Shown here: positions 53,509 through 64,000 of the stretch, in pieces
How positions within the stretch are numbered: the stretch's first letter is position 1
How the letters are laid out: each line of letters starts with the position of its first letter
Origin: Bradyrhizobium sp. 138
Lineage (GTDB): Bacteria; Pseudomonadota; Alphaproteobacteria; Rhizobiales; Xanthobacteraceae
Direction: 5' to 3'
Assembly (NCBI RefSeq): GCF_023074075.1
Contig: NZ_JADPKT010000016.1
Span: 1-64,000 of the forward strand
Length of the DNA stretch: 64,000 nucleotides
Notes under the pieces: model-generated
The model's database searches: none
Told to the model about the DNA's origin: nothing
Seen by the model: the letters and a program-made list of their open reading frames with translations, nothing else
Position numbers and translations under genes: made by a program

Positions 53509-53537
53509 CTTGCCCCCACAAAATTCCTGTCCTATTT
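53509..53537 (+). promoter_or_regulatory. RpoH-type heat-shock promoter of groESL
   Basis: CTTG (53509-53512), an 18-base spacer, then CCTATTT (53531-53537). This fits the alphaproteobacterial sigma-32 pattern CTTG-N17/18-CYTATNT. The predicted start, about 53544, lies just before the CIRCE palindrome. The remainder of the 378-base gap (53244-53621) shows nothing else I can name. Confidence 0.6.
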
Positions 53538-53551
53538 CAGCCTCGCTCGTG

Positions 53552-53578
53552 CTAGCACTCACGGGCATCGATTGCTAA
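53552..53578 (+). promoter_or_regulatory. CIRCE operator (HrcA site) of groESL, degenerate right arm
   Basis: CTAGCACTC (53552-53560), nine-base spacer, GATTGCTAA (53570-53578). The consensus is TTAGCACTC-N9-GAGTGCTAA; the left arm differs at its first base and the right arm at its third. HrcA binding here would repress the operon in unstressed cells. Confidence 0.75.
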
Positions 53579-53621
53579 CAATCTGAAAAACTCAACCCGA
53601 GCAAATGCTTAGGAGGACTGC

Positions 53622-53936
53622 ATGAAATTCCGTCCGCTTCACGACCGCGTCGTGGTCAAGCGCATCGACGCAGAAGAGAAGACCGCTGGCGGCATCATCA
53701 TTCCCGACACTGCCAAGGAAAAGCCCTCCCAGGGCGAAGTCGTCGCCGTCGGCCCCGGTGGCCGCGACGAAGCCGGCAAGCTGATCCCGATCGACCTGAA
53801 GGTCGGCGACCGCGTGCTGTTCGGCAAGTGGTCCGGCACCGAGGTCAAGATCGACGGCGTCGATCTGCTGATCATGAAGGAAAGCGACATCATGGGCGTC
53901 CTCGACGTCCCCGCTTCCAAGAAGAAGGCGGCCTAA
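53622..53936 (+). CDS. groES: co-chaperonin GroES
   Basis: A 104-residue GroES of normal length. It starts [33 protein letters not shown] (mobile loop included) and contains YV-like [13 protein letters not shown] at the end. It caps the GroEL ring during protein folding in the cytosol. AGGAGG lies before the ATG. groEL follows 45 bases later. Control is by the RpoH-like promoter and CIRCE upstream. Rhizobia carry several groESL copies; this one's number cannot be assigned from sequence alone. Confidence 0.98.
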   Translation: MKFRPLHDRVVVKRIDAEEKTAGGIIIPDTAKEKPSQGEVVAVGPGGRDEAGKLIPIDLKVGDRVLFGKWSGTEVKIDGVDLLIMKESDIMGVLDVPASKKKAA

Positions 53937-55622
<1,686 letters not shown>

Positions 55623-55653
55623 TCCAGCCTCTCAGGCACAGTCGAGAAATGCG

Positions 55654-55681
55654 AAACCCCGGCAGCGATGCCGGGGTTTTT
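55654..55681 (+). terminator. rho-independent terminator of groESL
   Basis: AAACCCCGGC (55654-55663), loop AGCGAT, GCCGGGGTTT (55670-55679), followed by T to 55681. It lies 32 bases after the groEL stop. Confidence 0.9.
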
Positions 55682-55705
55682 GTTCGTGACGTTCTAGCTC
55701 CACTC

Positions 55706-55743
55706 GTCGTTCCGGGGCGCGCGAAGCGCGAGCCTGGAATGAC
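55706..55743. repeat. short palindromic repeat (GTCATTCCGGG family, small form)
   Basis: GTCGTTCCGGGGCGCGCG is imperfectly inverted to CGCGAGCCTGGAATGAC. It lies between the groESL terminator and the convergent lepB stop. It is related to 43830-43931. Confidence 0.65.
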
Positions 55744-55749
55744 GTCTCC

Positions 55750-56496
55750 TCATTCCACCTTCCCCAGCCGCTCCACGCGCGGCTCGCCGTCCTCGTCGAG
55801 CGACCAGAGGATCCGCGTCACCTTGCCGACCAGATTGTCCATCGGCACGAAACCGAACGTCGACATGCGGCTGTCGGTGGAATTGTCACGGTTGTCGCCG
55901 AGCACGAAGAAGTGGCCGGGCGGCACCGTGAAGACGCTGGTATTGTCGAGATAGCCATTGTCGTCGCAGTCGTTCGTGACATAGGACGCCCCGTTCGGCA
56001 GCGTCTCGCGCCAGCGCTTGACCTTGACGCCGCCATCCACACCGCAGGCGTTGTCGGCGAGCCCTTGCTCAAGTGCGACCCGCGTTACCGGCCGGTCGTT
56101 GAGGACGAGACGACCCTGCCGCATCTGGAGGCGGTCGCCGGGCAGCCCGACCACGCGCTTGAGGTAGTCGACCGAATTGTCCTTCGCCGTCCGGAACACG
56201 ACGATGTCGCCGTATTCCGGATCGGCAGCGAGGATGCGGCCCGAGATCCAGGACGGCGCGAAAGGCAGGGAATAGCGGCCGTAACCGTAGGCATATTTCG
56301 CGGCGAAGACGTAGTCGCCGACCATCAGCGTCGGTGCCATCGAAGTGGAGGGGATGCTGAACGGCTCGTACAGGACGAAGCGAAACAGGATCAGCGGCGA
56401 CCACAGCACCGGGACCAGCAGGATTAGGATGAGGATCGCCTTCCATTCGCGCGATTGCGCCCTCGAGGGGCGGATCGTTTCCGAAAGAGTGGTCAT
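55750..56496 (-). CDS. lepB: signal peptidase I
   Basis: A 248-residue type I signal peptidase. One N-terminal transmembrane anchor (about 17-40, ILILILLVPVLWSPLILFRFVL) is followed by EPFSIPSTSMAPTLMVGDYV with the nucleophilic Ser, YLKRVVGLPGD with the general-base Lys, and the box E GDNRDNSTDSR. It removes leader peptides at the periplasmic face. The start at 56496 gives a normal short cytoplasmic tail. It may be one of several paralogs in such genomes. Confidence 0.93.
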   Translation of the reverse strand: MTTLSETIRPSRAQSREWKAILILILLVPVLWSPLILFRFVLYEPFSIPSTSMAPTLMVGDYVFAAKYAYGYGRYSLPFAPSWISGRILAADPEYGDIVVFRTAKDNSVDYLKRVVGLPGDRLQMRQGRLVLNDRPVTRVALEQGLADNACGVDGGVKVKRWRETLPNGASYVTNDCDDNGYLDNTSVFTVPPGHFFVLGDNRDNSTDSRMSTFGFVPMDNLVGKVTRILWSLDEDGEPRVERLGKVE

Positions 56497-56625
56497 GTAC
56501 CTGCCCCGATCCGATCTCGTCACAAGACTACGCAACCTTGGCGCGCGCGCAATCCCGGCTCCGTAATTTTGGTCGCACATGGCGCAGACCGCGTTCAACG
56601 CGAAGGCCATGAACGTCGCCGGCGG

Positions 56626-57465
56626 TCAGCCGTGCGGCAAATCCTTGAAGCAGTGCCTCACCCAGTCGATCGTCACGCGCGTCGCGGCATCGCGCTTGAG
56701 GTGGTTCTGCACCAGCAGCCAGACGTCGCGCCGTTTCGGCAGCAGCGTGGCGCGCAGGCTGCGGTCGGCGAGCAAGCCTTGGCAACTGTGCTCGGGCAGC
56801 ACGCCGACGGCCTGATTCGATTGGATCATCGTCCTGATGATGCGGACATTGTCGGTGATGCAGCGCACGTTCTTCAACCGTTTGGCACGCAGGAACTGCG
56901 CTTCCGGGATGGTGTCGAGCTCGTCGGGATAGACGCAGGCGACCGGCTCGCCGGCGGAGCGGTCAGCGGGCTCGAAGAAATACAGCCTGACGTCGCCGAG
57001 CTTGGAGATGGTGAAGTCGCCCTTCTCCGGCTTGCGCAGCCGAATAGCGAGATCGGCCTGCCAGCGCGAGAATTTGACATTGCCGCTGGAGGTCAGGAAT
57101 TGCAGGGTCAGGCCGGGATGATCGCGCAGGAAGCTGCTTGCCCGCGGCGCCAGCAATTCCTCGGCGACCGCGTTGGTCGAGGCGATGCGCAGGCGGCCGA
57201 CCGGGCCCACCTGGCTCTCCTTGATGCGGTCGATCGCCGCGACATGGGCGGCCATCGCCCCGACATGTTCGAGCACGGCCTCGCAATGGCGTGTCGGCCG
57301 CCGCAGCCCGTCCACCGCATCGAACAGCGGCACGCCGAGATCGCGCTGAATGCGCGCGAGCCGGCGGCCGACGGTGGTCTCGTCGATGCGCAGCCGCGCG
57401 CTGGCGCCGGCATAGGTCCCCTCGTCCCTCACCGCCGCAATGATGCGCAGATCGTCCCAATTCAT
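56626..57465 (-). CDS. LysR family transcriptional regulator
   Basis: A 279-residue regulator with an N-terminal winged helix-turn-helix (about 1-60: LRIIAAVRDEGTYAGASARLRIDETTVGRRLARIQRDLG) and a C-terminal effector-binding domain. It is divergent from an isochorismatase-family gene with 124 bases between starts. Its operator is probably the TGCA-rich palindrome there. The effector is unknown. The likely targets are its own gene and the hydrolase-GST pair. Confidence 0.92.
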   Translation of the reverse strand: MNWDDLRIIAAVRDEGTYAGASARLRIDETTVGRRLARIQRDLGVPLFDAVDGLRRPTRHCEAVLEHVGAMAAHVAAIDRIKESQVGPVGRLRIASTNAVAEELLAPRASSFLRDHPGLTLQFLTSSGNVKFSRWQADLAIRLRKPEKGDFTISKLGDVRLYFFEPADRSAGEPVACVYPDELDTIPEAQFLRAKRLKNVRCITDNVRIIRTMIQSNQAVGVLPEHSCQGLLADRSLRATLLPKRRDVWLLVQNHLKRDAATRVTIDWVRHCFKDLPHG

Positions 57466-57504
57466 TCAGGCGAGCCTAGCAGGCGATGCGCCATCCTGCA
57501 AATC

Positions 57505-57521
57505 TGCAGCCGTAAGCTGCA
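57505..57521. promoter_or_regulatory. candidate LysR-regulator operator
   Basis: TGCAGC, spacer CGTAA, GCTGCA is a perfect palindrome at 57505-57521 in the divergent gap. Further TGCA sites at 57497-57500 and 57529-57532 flank it. The spacing resembles repeated LysR half-sites. Confidence 0.45.
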
Positions 57522-57589
57522 ATAGTCCTGCACAATGGCAGGCCGCTGCTGCGCTAGTGTCGCGTGATCCGATATTCCTGGAAGGCCCC

Positions 57590-58183
57590 ATGACCGCTCC
57601 CAAGACCCTGCTTGAACTCGCCGGCGCCGATCTCACTCCGCCGAAGCTCAATGAAGCCTGCCTCGTGCTGATCGACATCCAGAACGAATATTGCGCCGGC
57701 CCGCTGGCCCTGCCCGATGCGCAGCCCGCGATCGCTGCGGCGGCGCGCCTGCTGGCCCGGGCACGGGAGAGCGGTGCTGTGATCATCCATGTCGCGCACA
57801 AGGGCCGCGGCGGCGGCTTGTTCGACCGCGAAGCCGCGCGCGGCGCGATCGTCGAACGCCTGACACCGCTCGCGAGCGAACCCGTGATCGAGAAAGCGCT
57901 GCCGAACTCGTTCGCCGGCACCGACCTCCAAGCCCGGCTTGCCGCCACCGGACGCAAGAATATCGTGCTGGCCGGCTTCATGACCCATATGTGCGTCTCC
58001 TCGACCGCCCGCGCCGCGCTCGATCTTGGCCTGCGCACGACGATCGCAGCCGATGCCTGCGCCACCCGCGACCTGCCTGATGGCCGCGGTGGCACGCTGG
58101 ACGCCCGGACGATTCACGAGGTCGCGCTGGCCGAGCTGTCGGACCGCTTCGCGATCATCGCGCGGAGCGATGCGCTGATTTGA
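57590..58183 (+). CDS. isochorismatase-family cysteine hydrolase
   Basis: A 197-residue hydrolase. The nucleophilic Cys lies in FMTHMCVSSTARAAL, the Asp in LVLIDIQNEYCAG, and the Lys in VAHKGRGG, giving the family triad. Members split isochorismate, nicotinamide, N-carbamoyl amines or biuret-type amides; the exact reaction is open. It is divergent from a LysR gene and followed after 12 bases by a GST gene, with which it is probably cotranscribed. Confidence 0.9.
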   Translation: MTAPKTLLELAGADLTPPKLNEACLVLIDIQNEYCAGPLALPDAQPAIAAAARLLARARESGAVIIHVAHKGRGGGLFDREAARGAIVERLTPLASEPVIEKALPNSFAGTDLQARLAATGRKNIVLAGFMTHMCVSSTARAALDLGLRTTIAADACATRDLPDGRGGTLDARTIHEVALAELSDRFAIIARSDALI

Positions 58184-58194
58184 CGGAGCGGACC

Positions 58195-58824
58195 ATGATG
58201 CAACTCTATTTCTTTCCGATGGCCTGCTCGCTCTCGAGCCGCATCGCGCTGATGGAGGCCGGTATCGAGGCGCAGTATCACCTCGCCCATATCTGGACCA
58301 AGAGGATCGTGGATGACGGCGGCGATTTCCGCGACGTGTCGCCGAAGGGCGCGGTCCCGGTGCTGGTGCTGGAGAACGGCGAACGGCTGACCGAGAGCGC
58401 GGCGGTGCTGCAATACATCGCAGACGTCAAGCCGAAGGCAGGCCTTGCGCCGGCGTTCGGCGACCCCGATCGCTATCGCCTGCAGGAATGGCTGAGCTTC
58501 GTCAGTGCGGAGATCCACAAAGCGTTCCTGTATCCAACCTTCTGGTACAAGGACGACGGCTCGCTCGCCAAGCCGCGCGCGAGGATCACACAGACCCTGT
58601 CGGTGCCGTCAGCGCATCTGGCGGAGCGCGAATTCCTCGTCGGTAACGGCTTCACCGTCGCGGATGCGCACCTCACCTGGGCCTTGCTGCTGCTCCGACC
58701 CGCAGGGATCGACATCGCGCAATGGCCGTCCTTGTCGGCCTATCTTGGCCGTATGCAGGCGCGCCCCGCAGTGCGGGATGCGATTGCAACGGAGATGGCG
58801 CTGCGCAAAACCCTGGCGGCGTGA
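58195..58824 (+). CDS. glutathione S-transferase
   Basis: A 209-residue GST. The thioredoxin-like half has LYFFPMACSLSSRIALMEAGIE with the catalytic Ser/Cys position (the beta-class pattern), SPKGAVPVLVLENGERLTESAAVLQYI with cis-Pro and Ser for glutathione, and a helical C-terminal half (VGNGFTVADAHLTWALL). The start at 58195 is preferred because GGAG lies six bases upstream; a TTG at 58180 is less likely. It shares the operon with the isochorismatase-type gene. Confidence 0.92.
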   Translation: MMQLYFFPMACSLSSRIALMEAGIEAQYHLAHIWTKRIVDDGGDFRDVSPKGAVPVLVLENGERLTESAAVLQYIADVKPKAGLAPAFGDPDRYRLQEWLSFVSAEIHKAFLYPTFWYKDDGSLAKPRARITQTLSVPSAHLAEREFLVGNGFTVADAHLTWALLLLRPAGIDIAQWPSLSAYLGRMQARPAVRDAIATEMALRKTLAA

Positions 58825-58931
58825 CGGGGGGCCATGGCTGCCAAATTTAGGGGGCCGTCGCGAGGGCATTGATGCCGGCGCGGCATGCGCTAATCTGGGA
58901 GATATTTTTCAATATTTCCCGGACGGCTGTC

Positions 58932-60269
58932 ATGCGCGCTTTTTCAAGTCTCCACTTGCCGGGATTCTCTTTGGCTCTCCTCGCCTGCTGGCTTGGCCTG
59001 GGTCCCGTATCGGCAGAAACGCGGGTCGCGCTTGTCATCGGCAACGGGGCCTATACCTCGACGGCGCCGCTTCCCAACCCGTCACACGATGCCGAGGACG
59101 TAGCAAGCTCGCTCAAGCGCAGCGGCTTCGAGGTGATCCAAGGCATCGACCTGCGCCAGGCCGAGATGCAGGACCTGACCATCCGCTTCGCGCGCGCCGC
59201 GAGCAAGGCCGACGTCGCCCTGTTCTACTACAGCGGCCATGCGATGCAGTACAACGGCGTCAACTACCTGATGCCCGTCGATGCAACGCTGACCGATGAA
59301 GCCGACCTCAAGCGCTTCGTGCGGGTCGACGACATCGTGAACGACCTGCAGCAAGCCAAGAACCTGCGCATCCTGGTGCTCGATTCCTGCCGCGACAATC
59401 CGCTGGCCGACATGCTGAAGCGCTCCGCGACGCGCGCCGCCTCGGTCGGACGCGGCCTGTCGAAGGTCGAGGCGCCGCGCGGCACGATCGTGTCGTTCTC
59501 GACGCAATCAGGACAGGTCGCCGCCGACGGCGTTGGCCGCAACAGCCCCTACACGACGGCGTTCCTCAAACACATCGAGGAGCCGCAGGAAATCGGCGAC
59601 ATCTTTCGCGACATCAGCAGCGACGTCTATCACGCCAGTGGCAAGACGCAGCTGCCGGAGCTGTCATTGTCGATCATCGGCAAGTTCTATCTGAACGGGC
59701 CGGTGTCAGTCACGGTCGCCCCTGCGGCCCCGCAAGCCGCGCCGCGGCCCGACCCTTGCGCGGCCGCCGAGGCCCATTGGAAGGCGGCGGACGGCATCGG
59801 CACCGTCAGCGCCTTCGAGGATCACCTGATGCGATTTTCGAGCTGCAGCTTCGCCAGTCTCGCCAAGGCACGGATCGAGGTCCTGAAGCAGAAGGTGGCG
59901 CTTGCGCCTGCGACCGGCGAGAGCAGGACGTTCGACGGCAAATGGGACGTCACCGTGAACTGCGCCAGCTCCGGCAAGGCGTTGGGCTATACCCGAACCC
60001 TATCGGCCACCATCGCCAGCGGCGTGTTTCATGCGGAGGATCGAGACCCGCGCACGAACAGCACGCTGGAAATCGACGGACAGGTATCGGCCGACGGGAA
60101 GACCACGCTCAGTGCACGGGGCCTCACCGGTCCGAGTGCCTACACGGTCAACAACATCGCTCCAGGCTCGCCCTATGCGTACACGATCGACGCGCAATTC
60201 GAGCGTAGCCGCGGCAGCGGCAAACGCAACGAACTGCGTCCGTGCAGCTTCACCTTCGTCAAGCGCTAG
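58932..60269 (+). CDS. secreted caspase-family (C14) protease
   Basis: A 445-residue protein. Residues 1-28 are a Sec signal peptide (LHLPGFSLALLACWLGLGPVSA). A caspase-fold domain follows: RVALVIGNGAY, FYYSGHAMQ with catalytic His103 and VLDSCRDNP with Cys153. The dyad is intact. After about residue 265 there is a Pro/Ala linker, a Cys-containing segment and a C-terminal beta-rich domain (FDGKWDVTVNCASSGKA). Bacterial orthocaspases with signal peptides are common in rhizobia. They probably act in the periplasm. The substrate is unknown. The ATG at 58932 is chosen for the signal peptide. Confidence 0.92.
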   Translation: MRAFSSLHLPGFSLALLACWLGLGPVSAETRVALVIGNGAYTSTAPLPNPSHDAEDVASSLKRSGFEVIQGIDLRQAEMQDLTIRFARAASKADVALFYYSGHAMQYNGVNYLMPVDATLTDEADLKRFVRVDDIVNDLQQAKNLRILVLDSCRDNPLADMLKRSATRAASVGRGLSKVEAPRGTIVSFSTQSGQVAADGVGRNSPYTTAFLKHIEEPQEIGDIFRDISSDVYHASGKTQLPELSLSIIGKFYLNGPVSVTVAPAAPQAAPRPDPCAAAEAHWKAADGIGTVSAFEDHLMRFSSCSFASLAKARIEVLKQKVALAPATGESRTFDGKWDVTVNCASSGKALGYTRTLSATIASGVFHAEDRDPRTNSTLEIDGQVSADGKTTLSARGLTGPSAYTVNNIAPGSPYAYTIDAQFERSRGSGKRNELRPCSFTFVKR

Positions 60270-60275
60270 CCGCGA

Positions 60276-61712
60276 TTATACCCCAGTCTGGCTGATAAAT
60301 TTGGTGTTGAAGTAGCCCTCCATGGCCTCGGTGCCGCCTTCCGAGCCGTAGCCGGAATCCTTGATGCCACCGAACGGCACTTCAGGCAGCGCCAGACCAA
60401 AGCTGTTGATCGACATCATGCCGGCCTCGACAGAAGCGCCGATCGCGGCCGCGGTCTTGGCCGAGCTGGTGAAGGCGTAGGACGCCAGCCCGAAGGGCAG
60501 TCGGTTGGCCTCCTCGACCACGTCGTCGAATGACGAGAAACGAGAGATCAGGGCGAGCGGGCCAAACGGCTCCTCGTTCATGGCCCGCGCATTTTTCGGC
60601 ACGTCGCTTACAACGGTCGGCTCGAAGAAGTGGCCCTTGTTGCCGACACGCTTGCCCCCGGTCTCGAGCTTCGCGCCCCTGCCGACGGCATCCTGCACCA
60701 TGCCTTCGATGGCGGTGACGCGGCGCGGATTGGCGAGCGAGCCCATTTTCGACTCGGGATCGAGGCCGTTGCCGACCTTGAACGTCTTGGCGCTGTCGAC
60801 GAACTGGTCGACGAATTGCCGGAACACGTCGTCCTGCACCAGCATGCGTGTCGGCGAGATGCAGACCTGGCCAGCGTTGCGATATTTTGCCGCCGCCAGA
60901 ATCTTCGCGGCCGACGCGACGTCGGCATCTCCAAAGACGATCGCCGGCGCATGGCCGCCGAGCTCCATGGTGGCGCGCTTCATGTGCAGGCCCGCGAGCG
61001 CATTGAGCTGCTTGCCGACATGCGTCGACCCCGTGAATGAGATCTTCCGGATCACCGGATGCGGGATCAGATATTCGGAGATCTCCGACGGCACGCCATA
61101 GACGAGGTTGATGACACCCGCCGGCACGCCGGCGTCGGCAAAGGCGCGGATCAGCTGCGCGGGCGAGGCGGGCGTCTCCTCCGGCGCCTTGACGATGATC
61201 GAGCAGCCGGCGGCGAGCGCCGCGGAGAGCTTGCGCACGACCTGATTGATCGGAAAATTCCACGGGGTGAACGCCGCGACCGGGCCGACCGGCTCCTTCA
61301 TCGCGATCTGGTAAATGCCGGGGCCGCGCGCGGGGATCAGCCGGCCATAGGCGCGCTTGGCTTCCTCGGCGAACCATTCGATCACGTCGGCGGCGGCCAT
61401 CGCCTCCATCCTGGCTTCACCGAGCGTCTTGCCCTGCTCCATCGTCAGCAGCGGCGCAATCTCGTCATTGCGCTCACGCATGATCGCCGCCGCCTTCCGC
61501 ATGATCCGGCATCGCTCGAACGGCGCGATATTGCGCCAGATCTTGAACCCCGCGGCCGCTGCCGCCAGCGCCTCGTCGAGATCGGACTTGCCGGCATGGG
61601 CAACGGTGCCGATCACCTCCTCGGTCGCGGGGTTGCGGACTTCGATGACTTTGCCCGAATGGGCCGGTCGCCATGTGCCGTCGATGAAAAGCTGCGTGTT
61701 CGAATAAGCCAA
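60276..61712 (-). CDS. aldehyde dehydrogenase (succinate-semialdehyde dehydrogenase type)
   Basis: A 478-residue NAD(P)-dependent aldehyde dehydrogenase of the GabD branch. It has [10 protein letters not shown], the catalytic Glu in MELGGHAP and Cys in [11 protein letters not shown], and [10 protein letters not shown] of the cofactor site. The start is a TTG with AAGGAG seven bases upstream. It is only 12 bases from the signature-less ATPase gene, so it is the last gene of the liv-type operon. That suggests the transporter brings in a compound that yields an aldehyde (for example an amino acid or amine), but the substrate is not shown. Confidence 0.9.
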   Translation of the reverse strand: MAYSNTQLFIDGTWRPAHSGKVIEVRNPATEEVIGTVAHAGKSDLDEALAAAAAGFKIWRNIAPFERCRIMRKAAAIMRERNDEIAPLLTMEQGKTLGEARMEAMAAADVIEWFAEEAKRAYGRLIPARGPGIYQIAMKEPVGPVAAFTPWNFPINQVVRKLSAALAAGCSIIVKAPEETPASPAQLIRAFADAGVPAGVINLVYGVPSEISEYLIPHPVIRKISFTGSTHVGKQLNALAGLHMKRATMELGGHAPAIVFGDADVASAAKILAAAKYRNAGQVCISPTRMLVQDDVFRQFVDQFVDSAKTFKVGNGLDPESKMGSLANPRRVTAIEGMVQDAVGRGAKLETGGKRVGNKGHFFEPTVVSDVPKNARAMNEEPFGPLALISRFSSFDDVVEEANRLPFGLASYAFTSSAKTAAAIGASVEAGMMSINSFGLALPEVPFGGIKDSGYGSEGGTEAMEGYFNTKFISQTGV

Positions 61713-61724
61713 CGGAGTCTCCTT

Positions 61725-62372
61725 TTATGTCGATCTGTGACAGATAGCGTCCGCGGCTCGCGTCATCTCAGGTCCGAGATAGGCGCGGAAGCGCGGCTCG
61801 GCGGTGAGCTCACGGAAGTCCGCCATCCGCGTCACCCCGCCGCCGGCCACGAACAGGAATTGCCCGGCGATCTCGGCAAGGATGTCGAGGTGCCAGCTCG
61901 CCGTCGGATGCATGCAGAGGATGACCAGCCTGCCCTCGTCTCGCAGCTTGCGGAAGAAATCGAGCATGAAGCCGATATAGCCGTCCTGCAGGTTGAATTG
62001 CGGTTCGTCGAACAGATGAACCAGCGGCGTCCGAGTCGGCGACGGCGCCAGCAAGGCGGACGGAATGCGCTTGCGGAAGCGCCTGACCTGATAGGACTGG
62101 TGATAGTGGATCGCGAGCCGGTCGCGCTCGCGATACTTGACCCCATGGACATCCGTGCCCGCGACCAGAACGCGCCCCGAGGTCGGCACATTCGAGCCGG
62201 TCATCATCTCGAACAGGGTCGTCTTGCCGGCACCGTTCGGCCCGACGACACCGACGATGCCGGGCTCGTCCAGCGACAAGCTTGCCTGAAGCGTAAACGT
62301 CGGGTGGCGGATGATGCGGCCCCGCGTATAGACCTTGCGGACATCATCGAGCACGAGCAGCGGTGCGGCCAC
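61725..62372 (-). CDS. atypical ABC ATPase lacking the signature motif
   Basis: A 215-residue ABC-type protein with Walker A GPNGAGKT (44-51), a Q-like region (YHQSYQ, 90-95), Walker B LVHLFDEP (117-124) and switch His155. Only about 20 residues separate the Q-loop and Walker B, whereas full ATPases have 60-70; the helical subdomain and the LSGGQ signature are absent. It is not a frameshift artefact visible here: the frame is open and conserved at both ends. It starts with GTG directly after the LivF-type stop (TAAGTG), so it is coupled. It may bind ATP without cutting it, or pair with the normal ATPases. The C-terminus is Arg/Asp-rich and unusual. Confidence 0.85.
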   Translation of the reverse strand: MAAPLLVLDDVRKVYTRGRIIRHPTFTLQASLSLDEPGIVGVVGPNGAGKTTLFEMMTGSNVPTSGRVLVAGTDVHGVKYRERDRLAIHYHQSYQVRRFRKRIPSALLAPSPTRTPLVHLFDEPQFNLQDGYIGFMLDFFRKLRDEGRLVILCMHPTASWHLDILAEIAGQFLFVAGGGVTRMADFRELTAEPRFRAYLGPEMTRAADAICHRST

Positions 62373-63070
<698 letters not shown>

Positions 63071-63074
<4 letters not shown>

Positions 63075-63814
63075 GCGAACTTCCCGAGATTGGAGCGGCG
63101 TACCCATTCGTTCTGCTGCAGCTCGTGCGGCGTGCCGCGCGCGACCACCTGGCCCCAATGGATGACCGAGATGCGGTCAGCGAGCGAAAACAGAAACTCC
63201 ATATCGTGCTCGATCGCGACGATGGTGAGCTTGCCCTTCAAACGCGCAACCAGTGTGGCGAGGCGCTGCACGCCGTCGGAGCCGAGGCCGGAGGTTGGCT
63301 CGTCCAGGCACAGCACGCGCGGCGCCTGCGCCAGCGCCACCGCAATCTCCAGCGCGCGACGGTCGCCATAGGAGAGGTCCTTGGCGCGGATGTCTCCCCT
63401 ATCGGCAAGCCCCACTGCGGCAAGCGCTTCGGACGCCTGCGCTGCAAACCGGCTATCGCCGGCTGCGGCACGGGCGATATCGTGGCCACGGGCGCGAAAC
63501 TCGGGCAAGCCCATCATGACGTTGTCGCGGGCGGAGAACTCGTCGAACAACGTCATGATCTGGAACGAGCGGGCGATGCCCTTGGCGGCAATGCGGTGCG
63601 GGCTCAATCCCGTGACATCCTCGCCGCCGAGCAGGATTCTGCCGCGGCTCGGCTTCACCCTGCCCGTGAGGACGTTGAAGAAGGTGGTCTTGCCTGCCCC
63701 GTTGGGGCCCATCACGCCGTGAAACTCGCCCTCGGCAATCGCGAGGTCGACGCTTTCCAGCACGACGCGATCACCGAATCGGACGTGCACACCTGCAGCC
63801 TCGATCATGCTCAT
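63071..63814 (-). CDS. livG: branched-chain-type ABC ATPase, LivG-like
   Basis: A 247-residue ATPase with Walker A GPNGAGKT, FNVLTGRVKPSRG, the LivG-type GIARSFQIMTLFDEF, a slightly altered signature LSYGDRRALEIAVALA, and Walker B LCLDEPTSGLGSD. It ends with the H-loop AIEHDMEFL. The start overlaps the stop of the permease gene by four bases. The substrate may be a branched-chain amino acid, urea, or an aromatic or dicarboxylic acid; this ABC family is broad. Confidence 0.93.
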
Positions 63815-64000
63815 CGCCCGCCTCCGGCCAGCAGCCGCATCGCCGAGGTGCCGCGGCGCCGCAGCGCGTCGAGCGAATGCCGGTGCACGGCGGCCGAGAG
63901 CGCGCCGGCAATTCCTTCGGGACGGAACAGCACGATAGCGATGAACAGCAGACCGAAATAGAGCATCCAGGCATTGGTCAACGCACCGATCACGTCGCGG
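63811..64000 (-). CDS. livM: branched-chain-type ABC permease, LivM-like, C-terminal end (cut by window edge)
   Basis: The last 62 or so residues of a LivM-type permease. The final helix, LTNAWMLYFGLLFIAIVLFRPEGIAG, with the RPEG end, is typical, followed by a basic cytoplasmic tail (RHSLDALRRRGTSAMRLL). The frame is open to the edge, so the gene continues beyond the window. It is upstream of livG in the same operon. Confidence 0.85.
   Translation of the reverse strand, partial: RDVIGALTNAWMLYFGLLFIAIVLFRPEGIAGALSAAVHRHSLDALRRRGTSAMRLLAGGGR

Overview
The window looks like chromosomal DNA of a GC-rich alphaproteobacterium, most likely Bradyrhizobium or a close relative. The grounds are strong third-position GC, proteins of the kinds usual in that genus (PRC-barrel protein, zf-CHCC protein, Usg, Anbu cluster, several liv/dpp-type ABC systems), a groESL operon with both an RpoH-like promoter and a CIRCE, and many short palindromic intergenic repeats typical of these genomes. 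The genus is inferred from family knowledge; no search was run. Genes run on both strands in short operons. There is one tRNA (Leu, anticodon TAA), no rRNA, no CRISPR array and no recognisable insertion sequence.

Layout. 1-4 kb is a loose accessory stretch: a PAS-protein 5' end cut by the window edge, a 73-bp fragment copied from an alpha/beta-hydrolase gene that lies intact at 8 kb, a tiny membrane protein, a PRC-barrel protein, two small conserved proteins and an NTF2-like protein. 4-12 kb holds a very large SAM/cyclase/AAA/TPR signalling protein, the intact hydrolase, a membrane protein, a zinc-finger protein, an FAD monooxygenase and a lipoprotein. 12-20 kb starts at tRNA-Leu and carries a surface-glycan or glycolipid type cluster (two methyltransferases, GT2 glycosyltransferase, asparagine synthase, two polytopic GT-C-like proteins). 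20-24 kb has a drug-efflux-type MFS transporter and a large phospholipase-D-like protein. 24-36 kb is a coherent peptide or amide uptake and breakdown module: periplasmic binding protein, two permeases, fused double ATPase, M20 peptidase, M81 (MlrC-like) protease, M20D amidohydrolase, amidase-signature enzyme and enoyl-CoA hydratase.

36-41 kb contains housekeeping and redox enzymes (quinone oxidoreductase, HCCA-isomerase-like DsbA protein, short MetE-core methionine synthase, xanthine phosphoribosyltransferase, molybdopterin-binding protein). 41-46 kb is an Anbu proteasome-ancestor cluster: circularly permuted ATP-grasp ligase, alpha-E protein, transglutaminase-like protease, then Anbu, with an AhpD-like gene inserted between the last two. 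46-53 kb has an SDR, an MFS exporter, a nucleoside transporter, a cupin with a histone-like basic tail, and a TPR-GT41 (SPINDLY/OGT-like) glycosyltransferase. 53-56 kb is usg, groESL and lepB. 56-60 kb is a LysR regulator divergent from an isochorismatase-type hydrolase and a GST, then a secreted caspase-like protease. 60-64 kb is a leftward branched-chain-type ABC operon running off the window edge, with a third ATPase that lacks the ABC signature and a terminal aldehyde dehydrogenase.

The strongest candidates for follow-up are the Anbu cluster with its AhpD-like insertion, the signature-less ABC ATPase in a liv-type operon, and the self-contained peptide/amide catabolic module. Many operon ends are marked by palindromic repeats of at least six sequence types. 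No single wholly new system could be demonstrated from sequence alone.
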